Positions 1 through 7,452 of a stretch of 18,191 nucleotides of DNA are shown piece by piece; the first letter of the stretch is position 1, and each line of letters starts with the position of its first letter. Source of the stretch: JBHHYN01 sp046757565 (lineage in GTDB: Bacteria > Pseudomonadota > Gammaproteobacteria > Eutrophobiales > Eutrophobiaceae). A model generated the notes under the pieces. That model saw only the letters and a program-made list of their open reading frames with translations, was not told the DNA's origin and did no database searches. The translations under genes and the position numbers were made by a program. The stretch is taken from positions 1-18,191 of the forward strand of contig JBHHYN010000053.1 of NCBI GenBank assembly GCA_046757565.1. Reading direction: 5' to 3'.

Positions 1-72
1 TGGAAAAGCCTGATGCGGGCGCATTTGGGTGATTATGAAAAAATTGAACGTGAACTCACAACTCAGGTATAG
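1..72 (+). CDS. C-terminal tail of a possible GntR/FCD-type regulator (partial)
   Basis: An open frame enters from the left edge and ends with TAG at 70-72. It gives 23 residues, including the stretch SLMRAHLGDYEKIE. A helix of the form 'MRAHL' near the C-terminus is typical of FCD-domain GntR regulators, in which the last helix carries a conserved His followed by a charged tail. The fragment is too short for a firm family call, and the beginning of the gene lies outside the window. The identification is an inference from a short motif; that it is a coding 3' end is plausible but also unproven. Confidence 0.35.
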   Translation, partial: WKSLMRAHLGDYEKIERELTTQV

Positions 73-206
73 ATTGTTCTGAATTGCCTGTATTAGTCTG
101 TGAATTGGCCGGGGTCGATTATCTTGGCCGGTTTGCAGGTATTTTTCGCTTATGCGCTCCGCCCGGTGGATTGTCCAGGAAGACAGTCGGTGCTCTCTAT
201 ACCCGG

Positions 207-366
207 GACCGGTTCCTGATCATGACATACCTGAGCAAAGCGATTGACGAGGTGCACGCCCAGGAGGCAAAACAGCTGAAAAAGAAAACTTATGAGCCCA
301 TAATACTGGCGAAAACACACTGGCTGCTGCTAAACGACCGGAGGACCTGACGGCAGATGAGCAAGG
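207..366 (+). pseudogene. Remnant of an ISL3-family transposase, frameshifted
   Basis: The reading frame from 207 gives DRFLIMTYLSKAIDEVHAQE and later LAKTHWLLL. This matches the ISL3 transposase core, where a DRFH(V/I)xxxLxxAVDEVRRxE segment is followed by a (R/H)WLLLKRPENLT segment. At about 332-335 the frame breaks. In the next frame the sequence continues from 335 as RPEDLTADEQ, exactly the expected continuation, so one base has been lost from an AAA codon. Only about 50 residues of a ~400-residue protein remain, with no DDE catalytic set and no visible terminal repeats. The homology stops near 366, just before the stem-loop cluster begins. The region 73-206 upstream shows nothing I can name. 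This is dead mobile-element debris, not a functional gene. Confidence 0.7.
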
Positions 367-374
367 TACAACAC

Positions 375-570
375 AAACTCTGATTAAGTCAGAGTTTCCT
401 GTGGTGCATGGATGCACCACCAAAATCAATTGCTTTATGTAATTGATTTTGTGAGGTAAAAGGAAATCGCATTTATCTCCACGGACGGAGTATATGCAGA
501 GCAATTGCCGGGAGCAATTGCTGCTTCTTTTGCCGGGCTCTGATAAGTCCCGGATGGACTTATTCAGAGC
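375..570 (+). ncRNA. Cluster of stem-loops with GGA loops: candidate CsrA/Rsm-binding RNA or structured leader
   Basis: At least five different inverted repeats follow one another. AAACTCTGA at 375-383 pairs with 389-397. GTGGTGCAT at 401-409 pairs with 412-420. CAAAATCAATT at 421-431 pairs with 441-451. AGCAATTGC at 500-508 pairs with 514-522. GCTCTGATAAGTCC at 537-550 pairs with 556-570, with one bulged A. A further weaker hairpin (CTCC/GGAG) lies at 477-490. GGA occurs in or beside several loops: ATGGAT at 408-413, AAGGA near 460-464, ACGGAC at 481-486, GGGA at 510-513 and CCGGA at 550-554. ANGGA in loops is the recognition pattern of CsrA/RsmA. The two AYGGAY loops also recall the Rfam TwoAYGGAY motif. 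No poly-U terminator follows, and the cluster lies 35 bp before the next start codon, so it may be a 5' leader rather than a free RNA. Confidence 0.4.
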
Positions 571-605
571 TTCCTTAAGTAATCAACAATGAGGGATTAT
601 GTACT

Positions 606-1658
606 ATGACACGTCCAATCGGAACTCTTCTATGGATGGGCCTTTTCACGGCCATTATCGCCGCCGGAGGTGTTTTACTGGCTGAACCTTTACATGACGC
701 TTTTTCAGCCAATGTTGTATTTAACTCCATAATTCTGGGTGTATTAAGCATCGGCGTAGCAATAAATTTTCGACAGGTATTTCAACTTTATCCCGAGATA
801 ACCTGGATAGAACGCTATCAAACCAATTCAACCACTGCGGGCGCCGGTCATCAGCCCAGACTACTTTCGTCGATGGCGCGTCTGCTTAGCGGTAAAGGAG
901 ATCTGGTACTATCAACAGGTTCGATGCGTACCATCCTTGATTCAATTCGCACACGTATCGAAGATTCGCGTGATCTGTCGCGTTACATGATTGGTGTACT
1001 GGTTTTTCTTGGTTTACTTGGCACATTTTGGGGACTGATGGCGACGGTCAGTACTATCGGTAATCTCATCAGTGAAATGTCTGTTGAAGCAAGCAGTGGT
1101 GAAGCCATTTTTGAAAACCTGAAAAACAGTCTGGCCGGACCATTATCTGGAATGGGGGTAGCCTTTTCATCGTCCCTGTTTGGGCTAGCAGGATCACTGG
1201 TAGTCGGTTTTCTTGATTTACAGGCAGGCCATGCGCAAAACCGATTTATAAATGAACTTGAAGAATGGCTTTCCAGCAGTACCCGTATATCAAGCGGTAT
1301 TATCGGTGATGAAGGTGGTGCATTAGGTGCGCCCGCCTATGTTCAGGCACTACTGGAGAAAACAGCCGATGCATTGGAAAAAATGCAACGCGCCAGCGCA
1401 TCTGAAGATAATCAACGAGAGTATATGGCCAGGCAATTGGGTGATATGCGCGGGACATTTGATCGTTTTAACGATCTATTGGGAAAACAAAATGATCGGT
1501 TTGAACAACTTAACATAGCCCAGAATGAAATTACCCGACTGCTCAAAACAACATTTGATCAAATACAGGAATCCCCGGCAAATGAAGAACTCCGTTCTGA
1601 ATTAAGACTGCTTACCAAAACAATAGCCAACGCACTCTCCTCTCGAGGCGGTTCATGA
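606..1658 (+). CDS. MotA/TolQ/ExbB-like inner-membrane proton-channel protein
   Basis: This 350-residue protein has four predicted membrane segments (about residues 7-27, 36-56, 127-150 and 180-206). It carries the MotA/ExbB signature GLLGTFWGL at 136-144 and a second conserved small-residue helix around 178-206 (GPLSGMGVAFSSSLFG). Residues ~250-345 form a charged, probably coiled-coil cytoplasmic tail. GAGGG at 591-595 is a reasonable ribosome binding site for the ATG at 606. The gene overlaps the following OmpA/MotB-like gene by 4 bp (ATGA), so the two are translated together and should form a proton-driven stator-like complex. The layout recalls ZorA of Zorya defence systems, but the tail is short and no ZorC, ZorD or ZorE gene is present. 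A general MotA/OmpA-type cell-envelope pair is therefore more likely. The specific role is unknown. Confidence 0.85.
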   Translation: MTRPIGTLLWMGLFTAIIAAGGVLLAEPLHDAFSANVVFNSIILGVLSIGVAINFRQVFQLYPEITWIERYQTNSTTAGAGHQPRLLSSMARLLSGKGDLVLSTGSMRTILDSIRTRIEDSRDLSRYMIGVLVFLGLLGTFWGLMATVSTIGNLISEMSVEASSGEAIFENLKNSLAGPLSGMGVAFSSSLFGLAGSLVVGFLDLQAGHAQNRFINELEEWLSSSTRISSGIIGDEGGALGAPAYVQALLEKTADALEKMQRASASEDNQREYMARQLGDMRGTFDRFNDLLGKQNDRFEQLNIAQNEITRLLKTTFDQIQESPANEELRSELRLLTKTIANALSSRGGS

Positions 1659-2800
1659 CAGCAATACGTCGAAGACGTCCTTTCGATATCTGGCCGGCAT
1701 TCGTAGATGCGATAGCATCATTATTAATGGTTGTGGTCTTCGCCTTGCTATTTGCCATCCTGGGTCACCTGGTACTCAGTACTGCTTTAACCGGACGTGA
1801 TGAAGTGCTTGCGCGACTCAGCAGCCGGATCAATAAACTCGCTGAGACACTTTCGTTGGAACAGGCAGAGACAACACGGCTTGAACAACTTTTGGCCGTA
1901 CGAACTGCAAATCTTAATAAAGCCAATACATTAATATCATCGCAACGCCAGACCATTCAAGAGAAAAACACATTACTGACAAAACACGAAACAACGATTG
2001 CTGAACAGGAACGTACGATCTCTGAACAGATCGGGATCATGAAAACACTCAAGAGCGATATTACATCACTGACTGCCTTACGCGAACGACTACAACGAGA
2101 ACTTGAAAAAGAAATCACAGAACATGATGTTGTTAAACAAAAACTACAGGAAGAGAGTAAACTTAATCTGAAAAACGCAGCTCAGATAGAATTGCTCAAT
2201 CGGCAGTTGGTAGAACTTCATCAACAATTGTCTGACCTGGAGAATGCACTGGAGATCACAGAGAAAGATGTAGCACTGAAACAAATAACGATTAATGACT
2301 TGGGCGCACGTTTGAATACTGCATTGGCAAACAAGGCGCAGATGTTACAACAATACCGTTCGGAATTCTTTGGTCGATTACGTGATGCACTTAGTGATTA
2401 TCCCGATATACGCATTGAAGGTGATCGTTTTGTGTTTCCTTCAGAACTCCTGTTTGAATCAGGTTCAGATGTACTCGGTTTGGCGGGTCAAAAACAGGTT
2501 AGGAAACTGGCAAACACACTTAAAGAAGTCGCACAGATCATACCTGATGATATTGATTGGGTGCTGCGTATTGATGGTCATACGGATAAACGTGCCATCA
2601 GTAACATCCGCTTCCGATCAAATTGGGAACTCTCTTCGGCACGTGCAATTAGTATTGTTCGGGAAATGATAAAAAATGGTATTCCTCCTGGACGTATGGC
2701 CGCAGCAGGCTTTGCAGAGTACCACCCTGTCGATACTGCCGACACGCCAGAAGCCTACGCACGTAATCGACGCATAGAACTCAAGTTAACCAGTCGCTAG
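1655..2800 (+). CDS. OmpA/MotB-like peptidoglycan-binding partner with long coiled coil
   Basis: The 381-residue protein has a short basic N-terminus and one membrane helix (about 15-40). Asp18 (FVDAIASLLMV) sits at its start, the equivalent of the proton-carrying Asp of MotB/ZorB. A long heptad-like coiled coil (about 50-235, rich in E/Q/L) follows, then a C-terminal OmpA-like peptidoglycan-binding domain (about 240-381) with DGHTD and a final NRRIEL motif. The product should cross the inner membrane and reach the cell wall, acting as stator subunit with the upstream MotA-like channel. The coiled coil is much longer than in flagellar MotB and makes the protein unusual in length for its class. 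Both genes of the pair are AT-richer than the bcr genes nearby, hinting at a different origin. The biological role remains open. Confidence 0.85.
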   Translation: MTAIRRRRPFDIWPAFVDAIASLLMVVVFALLFAILGHLVLSTALTGRDEVLARLSSRINKLAETLSLEQAETTRLEQLLAVRTANLNKANTLISSQRQTIQEKNTLLTKHETTIAEQERTISEQIGIMKTLKSDITSLTALRERLQRELEKEITEHDVVKQKLQEESKLNLKNAAQIELLNRQLVELHQQLSDLENALEITEKDVALKQITINDLGARLNTALANKAQMLQQYRSEFFGRLRDALSDYPDIRIEGDRFVFPSELLFESGSDVLGLAGQKQVRKLANTLKEVAQIIPDDIDWVLRIDGHTDKRAISNIRFRSNWELSSARAISIVREMIKNGIPPGRMAAAGFAEYHPVDTADTPEAYARNRRIELKLTSR

Positions 2801-2940
2801 ATTTCATAAAACGCCTGGGAAATAATCTGTTCCAATTAATCAACGCGCTGTATGAATAAATATCTGTTGCACTACGCCGTGTCCATCGGAACGGTTAACT
2901 CTTGCTATAAGAGGGTGGGCGCGGCAGGAGTCAGGGTTCC

Positions 2941-4095
2941 TCACTGCCACACGCTGCGCAGCTGGCGTATCAACCGTGCCAGGCTTTCCAGGTTATGGGC
3001 CGGTAGAAAGTAATCCAGATACGGCAGCGCCGTCTGCATACCCCGGCACAGGGGCTGGTAGTTGGAACTGCCCAGTAACGGATTCATCCACAGGAGTTTA
3101 TGCGCCCGCCGGCGTAGATGTTCCATCTCTTCACGCATCAGGTAGGCGTCGCCCCGGTCCCAGCCATCACTCAGGATGATGACAACAGTGCGTGAGCGCA
3201 GCATCTCGTGGGCGAAGCGGTCGTTAAACTCGCGGATACAACCACCGATATTCGTACCGCCGGCCCAGTCATGGACTGCTTCGGAGACCTGATTGAGTGA
3301 TTCCTCGACACTTTTCCTCTTTAAGTACTCTGATATCACCGTCATCCGTGTCGAAAATACGGCGATTTCAAGATTTGCAATCTGCTGGTTCAATGCATAA
3401 ATGAACTGGATGAGAAAACTGCTGTAGCGCTCCATGGAGCCGCTTACGTCACAAAGCAACATCAGCCGGGTCTTTCTGATGCGCCGTTTGCGGAAAGCCA
3501 GTTCCATTCCATCCCAACCGTACAGTACATGACGACGCAGCATTTTACGGAAATCCAGTTCCAGCCCTCTCCTGTCGGCAATACGGCGAAGGCTTTTGTA
3601 ATTGGCGAGAACGGCAACCAGTTCAACAATCAGGCGGCGTGCCTGCTCTATCTCACGATCCGACATCGTTGCCAGATCTTTTTTCATCAAGCGTTCATGT
3701 GCGCTGTAGGCCGCCGGCAAGGGTTTTTTTCCATCCTCGGGGTTTTCTATGTCCGGATCACCGGTAGAAAACCGTTTCTCCAGCCCTTCCTGTTTGTCCG
3801 GTTTTTCGGATTCATCACTACGCCTGTTTTCATCACTGTGCGGATGGTGTTGTTTGTCCCAGAACTCGGAGAAGAGTTGATCGAAGCAGGCCAGATCGTG
3901 TTGGTTTGATACCAGTGTGGCGCGCGCGGTGGCATGGAAATCCTCTCTCTTACGGATGTCGATATGAGCGAGACAGCGGCACAGATCGATGAGGTTGGCT
4001 GAATTTACCACCACGCCTGCGTCATGCAGGTTCCGTGAAAAGGTAACAATCTGGCGCAGCAAATGCCGCTCTCCTGGATCAACTCGCCCTTGCAT
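2941..4095 (-). CDS. CoxE-like VWA-domain protein
   Basis: With the ATG at 4095 the protein has 384 residues. The C-terminal half is a von Willebrand A domain with a complete metal-ion site: DVSGS at about 216-220, GGTN at 279-282 and LSDGWD at 308-313. The N-terminal half is helical with a charged, low-complexity linker (about residues 80-125), as in CoxE/YehP-type VWA proteins. The frame also opens with a TTG at 4164, inside the ATPase gene. I prefer the ATG at 4095 because it removes that 53-bp overlap and leaves a 16-bp gap. The gene follows the MoxR-like ATPase, and such pairs act as metal-centre insertion or remodelling chaperones, for example CoxD/CoxE for CO dehydrogenase. The client here is unknown. 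The nearby BCR is a candidate by position only. Confidence 0.8.
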   Translation of the reverse strand: MQGRVDPGERHLLRQIVTFSRNLHDAGVVVNSANLIDLCRCLAHIDIRKREDFHATARATLVSNQHDLACFDQLFSEFWDKQHHPHSDENRRSDESEKPDKQEGLEKRFSTGDPDIENPEDGKKPLPAAYSAHERLMKKDLATMSDREIEQARRLIVELVAVLANYKSLRRIADRRGLELDFRKMLRRHVLYGWDGMELAFRKRRIRKTRLMLLCDVSGSMERYSSFLIQFIYALNQQIANLEIAVFSTRMTVISEYLKRKSVEESLNQVSEAVHDWAGGTNIGGCIREFNDRFAHEMLRSRTVVIILSDGWDRGDAYLMREEMEHLRRRAHKLLWMNPLLGSSNYQPLCRGMQTALPYLDYFLPAHNLESLARLIRQLRSVWQ

Positions 4096-4111
4096 AGGTA
4101 ACCCGTCGGAT

Positions 4112-5035
4112 TTAACCGCCGGCGACGGCTGTTTCCTGGGGGGCTTCCCGTTTGCTCCGCTCAACGATTTGGGTCAAACCCTGTTCCTGAATCTTTTCTA
4201 TATCACCTTTGTATTTGAGGATGCATCCGAGTGTGGTCTCGACAGTATCCGTATCCAGGTCATCAACCCCCAGTGCCAGCAATGCTTCGGCCCAATCAAT
4301 GGTCTCCGCAATGCCGGGGCGCTTATACAGGTCTTGTCCCCGTATCCACTGCATGAACCTGCATAACTGCGCAGAAAGTTGTTGTTGAATAGCGGGGACG
4401 CGTGTGGCAATGATACGCATCTCTCTTTCCAGGTCCGGATAGTCGATCCAGTGAAACAGACAGCGCCTTTTTAAGGCGTCATGCAGTTCCCGGGTACGGT
4501 TGGATGTCAACACAACAATGGGCGCTTGCTTCGCCTTAATCGTGCCCAGTTCCGGAACGGTGATTTGAAAATCTGACAACACCTCCAGCAGAAACGCCTC
4601 AAACTCTTCATCGGAACGATCGATTTCATCGATTAACAGTACCGGCGGCTGTTCGCTTTGGGTCTGGATGGCCCGGAGCAGTGGCCGTTTGAGTAGAAAC
4701 TCTTCGCTGAAGATATTCCGTCCGATCTTGTCCTTGTCTATACCACGGGCCTCTTGCAGGCGCAGTTCCAGCATTTGCCGCGGATAATTCCATTCGTACA
4801 GGGCCGAGTGGGAGTCGAGACCCTCGTAGCATTGCAGGCGGATCAGTTCGGTATCGAGTGCCTGTGCCAGTACCTTGGCGACCTCGGTCTTGCCGACACC
4901 CGGTTCCCCCTCGAGAAAAACCGGTTTCCCTACGGTAACGGAGAGATACAGGGTCGTCGCGAGCATATGATCGGCAATGTAGGCCTGCTCTGCGAATTTA
5001 TCTTCGATTTCTTCGATACTGTTAAAAATACGCAT
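4112..5035 (-). CDS. MoxR-family AAA+ ATPase (CoxD-like)
   Basis: This 307-residue protein shows a Walker A motif, GEPGVGKT, at 43-50, and a Walker B motif, LLIDE, at 133-137 followed by IDRSDEEFEAFLLE, which is typical of the MoxR branch. Sensor-like TSNRTREL and the VETTLGCILKYKGD C-terminal lid helices also fit. Its length is normal for the family. It probably works with the VWA protein immediately downstream, using ATP to remodel a client during cofactor insertion or complex assembly. It starts 236 bp after the end of bcrD on the same strand, with the ferredoxin relic in between, so it could be read from the bcr promoter. No separate promoter stands out, and the ribosome binding site is weak. 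Confidence 0.85.
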   Translation of the reverse strand: MRIFNSIEEIEDKFAEQAYIADHMLATTLYLSVTVGKPVFLEGEPGVGKTEVAKVLAQALDTELIRLQCYEGLDSHSALYEWNYPRQMLELRLQEARGIDKDKIGRNIFSEEFLLKRPLLRAIQTQSEQPPVLLIDEIDRSDEEFEAFLLEVLSDFQITVPELGTIKAKQAPIVVLTSNRTRELHDALKRRCLFHWIDYPDLEREMRIIATRVPAIQQQLSAQLCRFMQWIRGQDLYKRPGIAETIDWAEALLALGVDDLDTDTVETTLGCILKYKGDIEKIQEQGLTQIVERSKREAPQETAVAGG

Positions 5036-5150
5036 AGCGATACGGTGGAGTACGATCCTCCATGAAGCATAGCCGAAACAGGCAACAGGCGTCCATCGTT
5101 AACCGATAGGGAGAGAGGGCAGTGACGGATTGTATCGCAGGGTATGCAGG

Positions 5151-5252
5151 TCAGCCATGCAGCATCGTGTATTTTTCCTGCAGCTCCTCCCGGGTCTCCG
5201 GCCAGTCGGGATTGGGGATGAAGCATTAGTCTATGGTGATCATCAGGGCCAT
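5151..5252 (-). pseudogene. 2[4Fe-4S] ferredoxin gene with its centre deleted
   Basis: An AGGAGA ribosome binding site precedes ATG at 5252. Translation gives MALMITID, then a TAA stop, and in the same frame CFIPNPDWPETREELQEKY, ending after MLHG with a TGA at 5151. 'MALMIT' is the classic start of small bacterial 2[4Fe-4S] ferredoxins. 'DCxIPDPxxxETREQLxxKY' is their classic C-terminus after the last cluster cysteine. About 45-50 codons between the two, holding seven of the eight cluster cysteines, are missing. The gene begins 19 bp after the bcrD stop, the usual place of the ferredoxin that feeds BCR. In known clusters this ferredoxin carries the low-potential electrons to the reductase. 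No functional product is possible from this locus. Confidence 0.8.
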
Positions 5253-5271
5253 GACTAATCTCCTAAGAGGA

Positions 5272-6114
5272 TCAGGAGGCCTTGGCGAGTTTTTCCAGTT
5301 CGGCGAGTTTTTTATAACGAAAGGCGCCCCACAGTGCCGCCCCGATGGCGCCGGCATAAATCGAGTCAGGGCTGCATGTTACGCTGGAATGGATGCCCTG
5401 TTTCTCCATCGATTCATTCAGGGCGGCGATGAGTCCCGTATCCAGGGCCAGTCCGCCCGTGGTCATGACTACGCCGTCCACGGCCTTCACTGATTTCAGC
5501 AGTTTTGCCAGGCGGTTGGCCATGGAGATATGGATGCCCTTGAGGATATTCGGGGCGGAGATGCCCCGGGAAACCATATTGATGACGTCGGTCTCCGCCA
5601 GTACTGCGCAGATGCTGCTCACTACTTCCGGCTCATCGGCCTGTTGCGACAGTTCGCCGACCTCGTCCTGGGCGACACCCAGATAGCGGGCGATGTTTTC
5701 CAGAAACTGCCCCGAGCCGGAGGCGCACTGGCTGGTCATCTTGTAGCTGAGGACCTTGCCCCGTTCATCGATCTTGATGGCGCGTCCGTGCAGGGCGCCG
5801 ATGTCGAGGACCGCGTGGGCCCGGGGTTCCAGGTAGATGGCGCCACGGGCGTGGGTGGTCATGGAGTAGAAATGGCCGGTGCTGTAGGCGATGCTTTCTC
5901 CTTCACCGGTGGTGGCGCAATAATCGATATCATCACGGCCGAGATGATTTTCCGAGAGCAGTTCATCATAGGCATTTTCGGTCAGCTTGAAGGGGTCCCG
6001 TTGCCGGATCCGATCGGTACGTCTCGCAAGCCATTCGGTGTGATTGCCATCGTTGCGGAAGAGGACGACCTTGACGGCGCCTGCGCCGATATCAATACCT
6101 GCTGAGGTAATCAT
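5272..6114 (-). CDS. bcrD: Benzoyl-CoA reductase subunit D (ATPase/activator subunit)
   Basis: The 280-residue protein belongs to the BadF/BadG/BcrA/BcrD ATPase family (actin-like fold). It has the phosphate-binding segment GIDIGAGAVKVVLF at 6-19, a second nucleotide motif LDIGALHGRAI at 103-113 and MTTGGLALD near the C-terminus. Cys130 (SQCASGSG) and Cys169 (SSICAV) are the expected ligands of the [4Fe-4S] cluster bridging the BcrA and BcrD subunits. Length and order match class I Thauera-type BCR. BcrA/BcrD hydrolyse ATP to push electrons from ferredoxin to the BcrB/BcrC active site in the cytoplasm. The start lies 1 bp after the bcrA stop, so translation is coupled. All landmarks look intact. 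Confidence 0.95.
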   Translation of the reverse strand: MITSAGIDIGAGAVKVVLFRNDGNHTEWLARRTDRIRQRDPFKLTENAYDELLSENHLGRDDIDYCATTGEGESIAYSTGHFYSMTTHARGAIYLEPRAHAVLDIGALHGRAIKIDERGKVLSYKMTSQCASGSGQFLENIARYLGVAQDEVGELSQQADEPEVVSSICAVLAETDVINMVSRGISAPNILKGIHISMANRLAKLLKSVKAVDGVVMTTGGLALDTGLIAALNESMEKQGIHSSVTCSPDSIYAGAIGAALWGAFRYKKLAELEKLAKAS

Positions 6115-6115
6115 A

Positions 6116-7432
6116 TTAATGCTCCATTACGGTTCGGTAGGCAAACGTGGCGGCCCCCAGGGAGCCGGTATAGATCGATTCCGGGTCAATATTGATGGTT
6201 ACGTCTCCATAATTTTCCTGTACCAGTTTCTTCAGTTCACGCACGGCCGCCTCGTTCTTGGCCACCCCGCCGGTAAAGGTAAATTGATCGCTGATCCCCC
6301 CGGAGCGGGCAATGATGGACATGGCGCGCAGGATAATGGAACGGTGCAGGCCGGCGAGGATATCAGCGCGGTCCTCACCCAGCGCCAGTCGGTCACGCAA
6401 CTCGGCGCCTGCAAAGACCGTACAGGTGGAGTTGATGCGAACGGTCTTCTTTGACTTCATGGCCATTGGTCCCAGTTCATGCAGCCCCATTTTCATCTCA
6501 TCGGCGATATAGCCAAGATATCTGCCGCAGCCGGCCGCGCAGCGATCGTTCATCTGGAAATTCTGGACGATGCCCTGGGGATCGACCTGAATGGCCTTGG
6601 TATCCTGGCCGCCGATATCCAGTACCGTGCGGGTATCTTCATACATGACGTGCGCACCCAGGCCATGGCACAGGATTTCTGAGCGAATATGCTCCTTGGA
6701 GAAGGGCAGCCGCACCCGGCCATAACCGGTGCCGATGACATAGGATTCTTCCAGCTCAACAGCCAGCGCCCTGTCCACAGACTGCTTAAACTGCACATGA
6801 GAGAGATCCCTGTCATGAGACTCCGACAGAAGGTTCTCCAGGCCACGTAAAATCTTCCCCTTCAGGTCTTCACCAGGGGGCCGGTTTTCGACCTCGATGA
6901 TGGCCTTGTCATAGATATTGATCACCAGGTCGTACGGAACCTGTAGACGCCTGGCAACCTCTTCGGCAACCGTCAGATAGCGTGAGCCGGCAATATCACG
7001 GAAAAAGTCCGATTTACGTTCAGCGCCCGGGGCAAACAGTTGCCCCGCTTCGTCACGCAAGATGGTAAATATCTCTTCCAGCGCCTCCTTGACAGCCTGC
7101 TCCCGGCCTTTAAAACGCGGTCCCTTGATATTTGCATGGCAGGTTGCTTCCAGATCGGCCAGTTGTTCCAGGAACTGTTCCCGGCGGAAATTGCGCTCCA
7201 GATCACCCAGGAACGCCTCGATTTTTCCCTCCATCCCTGAGTTGTGGTCCAGTTCGCGCCGCAGCAGGGTAAAGCGGGAGTCGATGTAGGCCTCCTGTTT
7301 CGATACGGAGGCTGCGGTATCATAGTTAGAGCGTGAATTGGTGATCCCGCGTCCCAGGATGTCACGGTTCTCATCCATCAAGATGGCTTTGGTAGTGGTG
7401 GACCCCAGGTCGATACCAATGAAACACTTCAT
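6116..7432 (-). CDS. bcrA: Benzoyl-CoA reductase subunit A (ATPase/activator subunit)
   Basis: This 438-residue protein has the length expected of BcrA/BadF. It has the actin-fold phosphate loop GIDLGSTTTKAIL at 6-18, the ~170-residue insertion that distinguishes BcrA from BcrD (about 60-230), a second motif LDIGGQDTKAI at 271-281, and the cluster region MNDRCAAGCGRYL with Cys298 and Cys302 followed by NSTCTVF with Cys337. TFTGGVAKN near the C-terminus is the adenosine-binding motif. With BcrD it forms the ATP-driven electron activator of benzoyl-CoA reductase, which reduces benzoyl-CoA to a dienoyl-CoA. It sits 20 bp after bcrB in a tight minus-strand operon. The sequence appears complete. 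Confidence 0.96.
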   Translation of the reverse strand: MKCFIGIDLGSTTTKAILMDENRDILGRGITNSRSNYDTAASVSKQEAYIDSRFTLLRRELDHNSGMEGKIEAFLGDLERNFRREQFLEQLADLEATCHANIKGPRFKGREQAVKEALEEIFTILRDEAGQLFAPGAERKSDFFRDIAGSRYLTVAEEVARRLQVPYDLVINIYDKAIIEVENRPPGEDLKGKILRGLENLLSESHDRDLSHVQFKQSVDRALAVELEESYVIGTGYGRVRLPFSKEHIRSEILCHGLGAHVMYEDTRTVLDIGGQDTKAIQVDPQGIVQNFQMNDRCAAGCGRYLGYIADEMKMGLHELGPMAMKSKKTVRINSTCTVFAGAELRDRLALGEDRADILAGLHRSIILRAMSIIARSGGISDQFTFTGGVAKNEAAVRELKKLVQENYGDVTINIDPESIYTGSLGAATFAYRTVMEH

Positions 7433-7452
7433 CCCATCACTCCTTATAATGC

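Noticed and set aside
84..350. Open frame of 88 residues as an intact gene
   Set aside because: Its second half is an ISL3 transposase segment that continues in another frame, and the TTG start has no ribosome binding site.
375..570. CRISPR array
   Set aside because: The stems differ from each other in sequence and there is no repeated unit with regular spacing; no cas genes are present.
606..2800. Complete Zorya anti-phage system
   Set aside because: ZorA/ZorB-like proteins alone are not enough. The genes that follow are a convergent VWA protein and a MoxR ATPase, not ZorC, ZorD or ZorE.
2801..2940. Bidirectional terminator between the OmpA-like and VWA genes
   Set aside because: Only a 5-bp CTCTT/AAGAG stem is visible, without a T-run, so it is not strong enough to call.
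5530..6105. Long plus-strand open frame opposite bcrD
   Set aside because: It is an antisense shadow of bcrD, has no recognisable domain, and bcrD is conserved in length and motifs.
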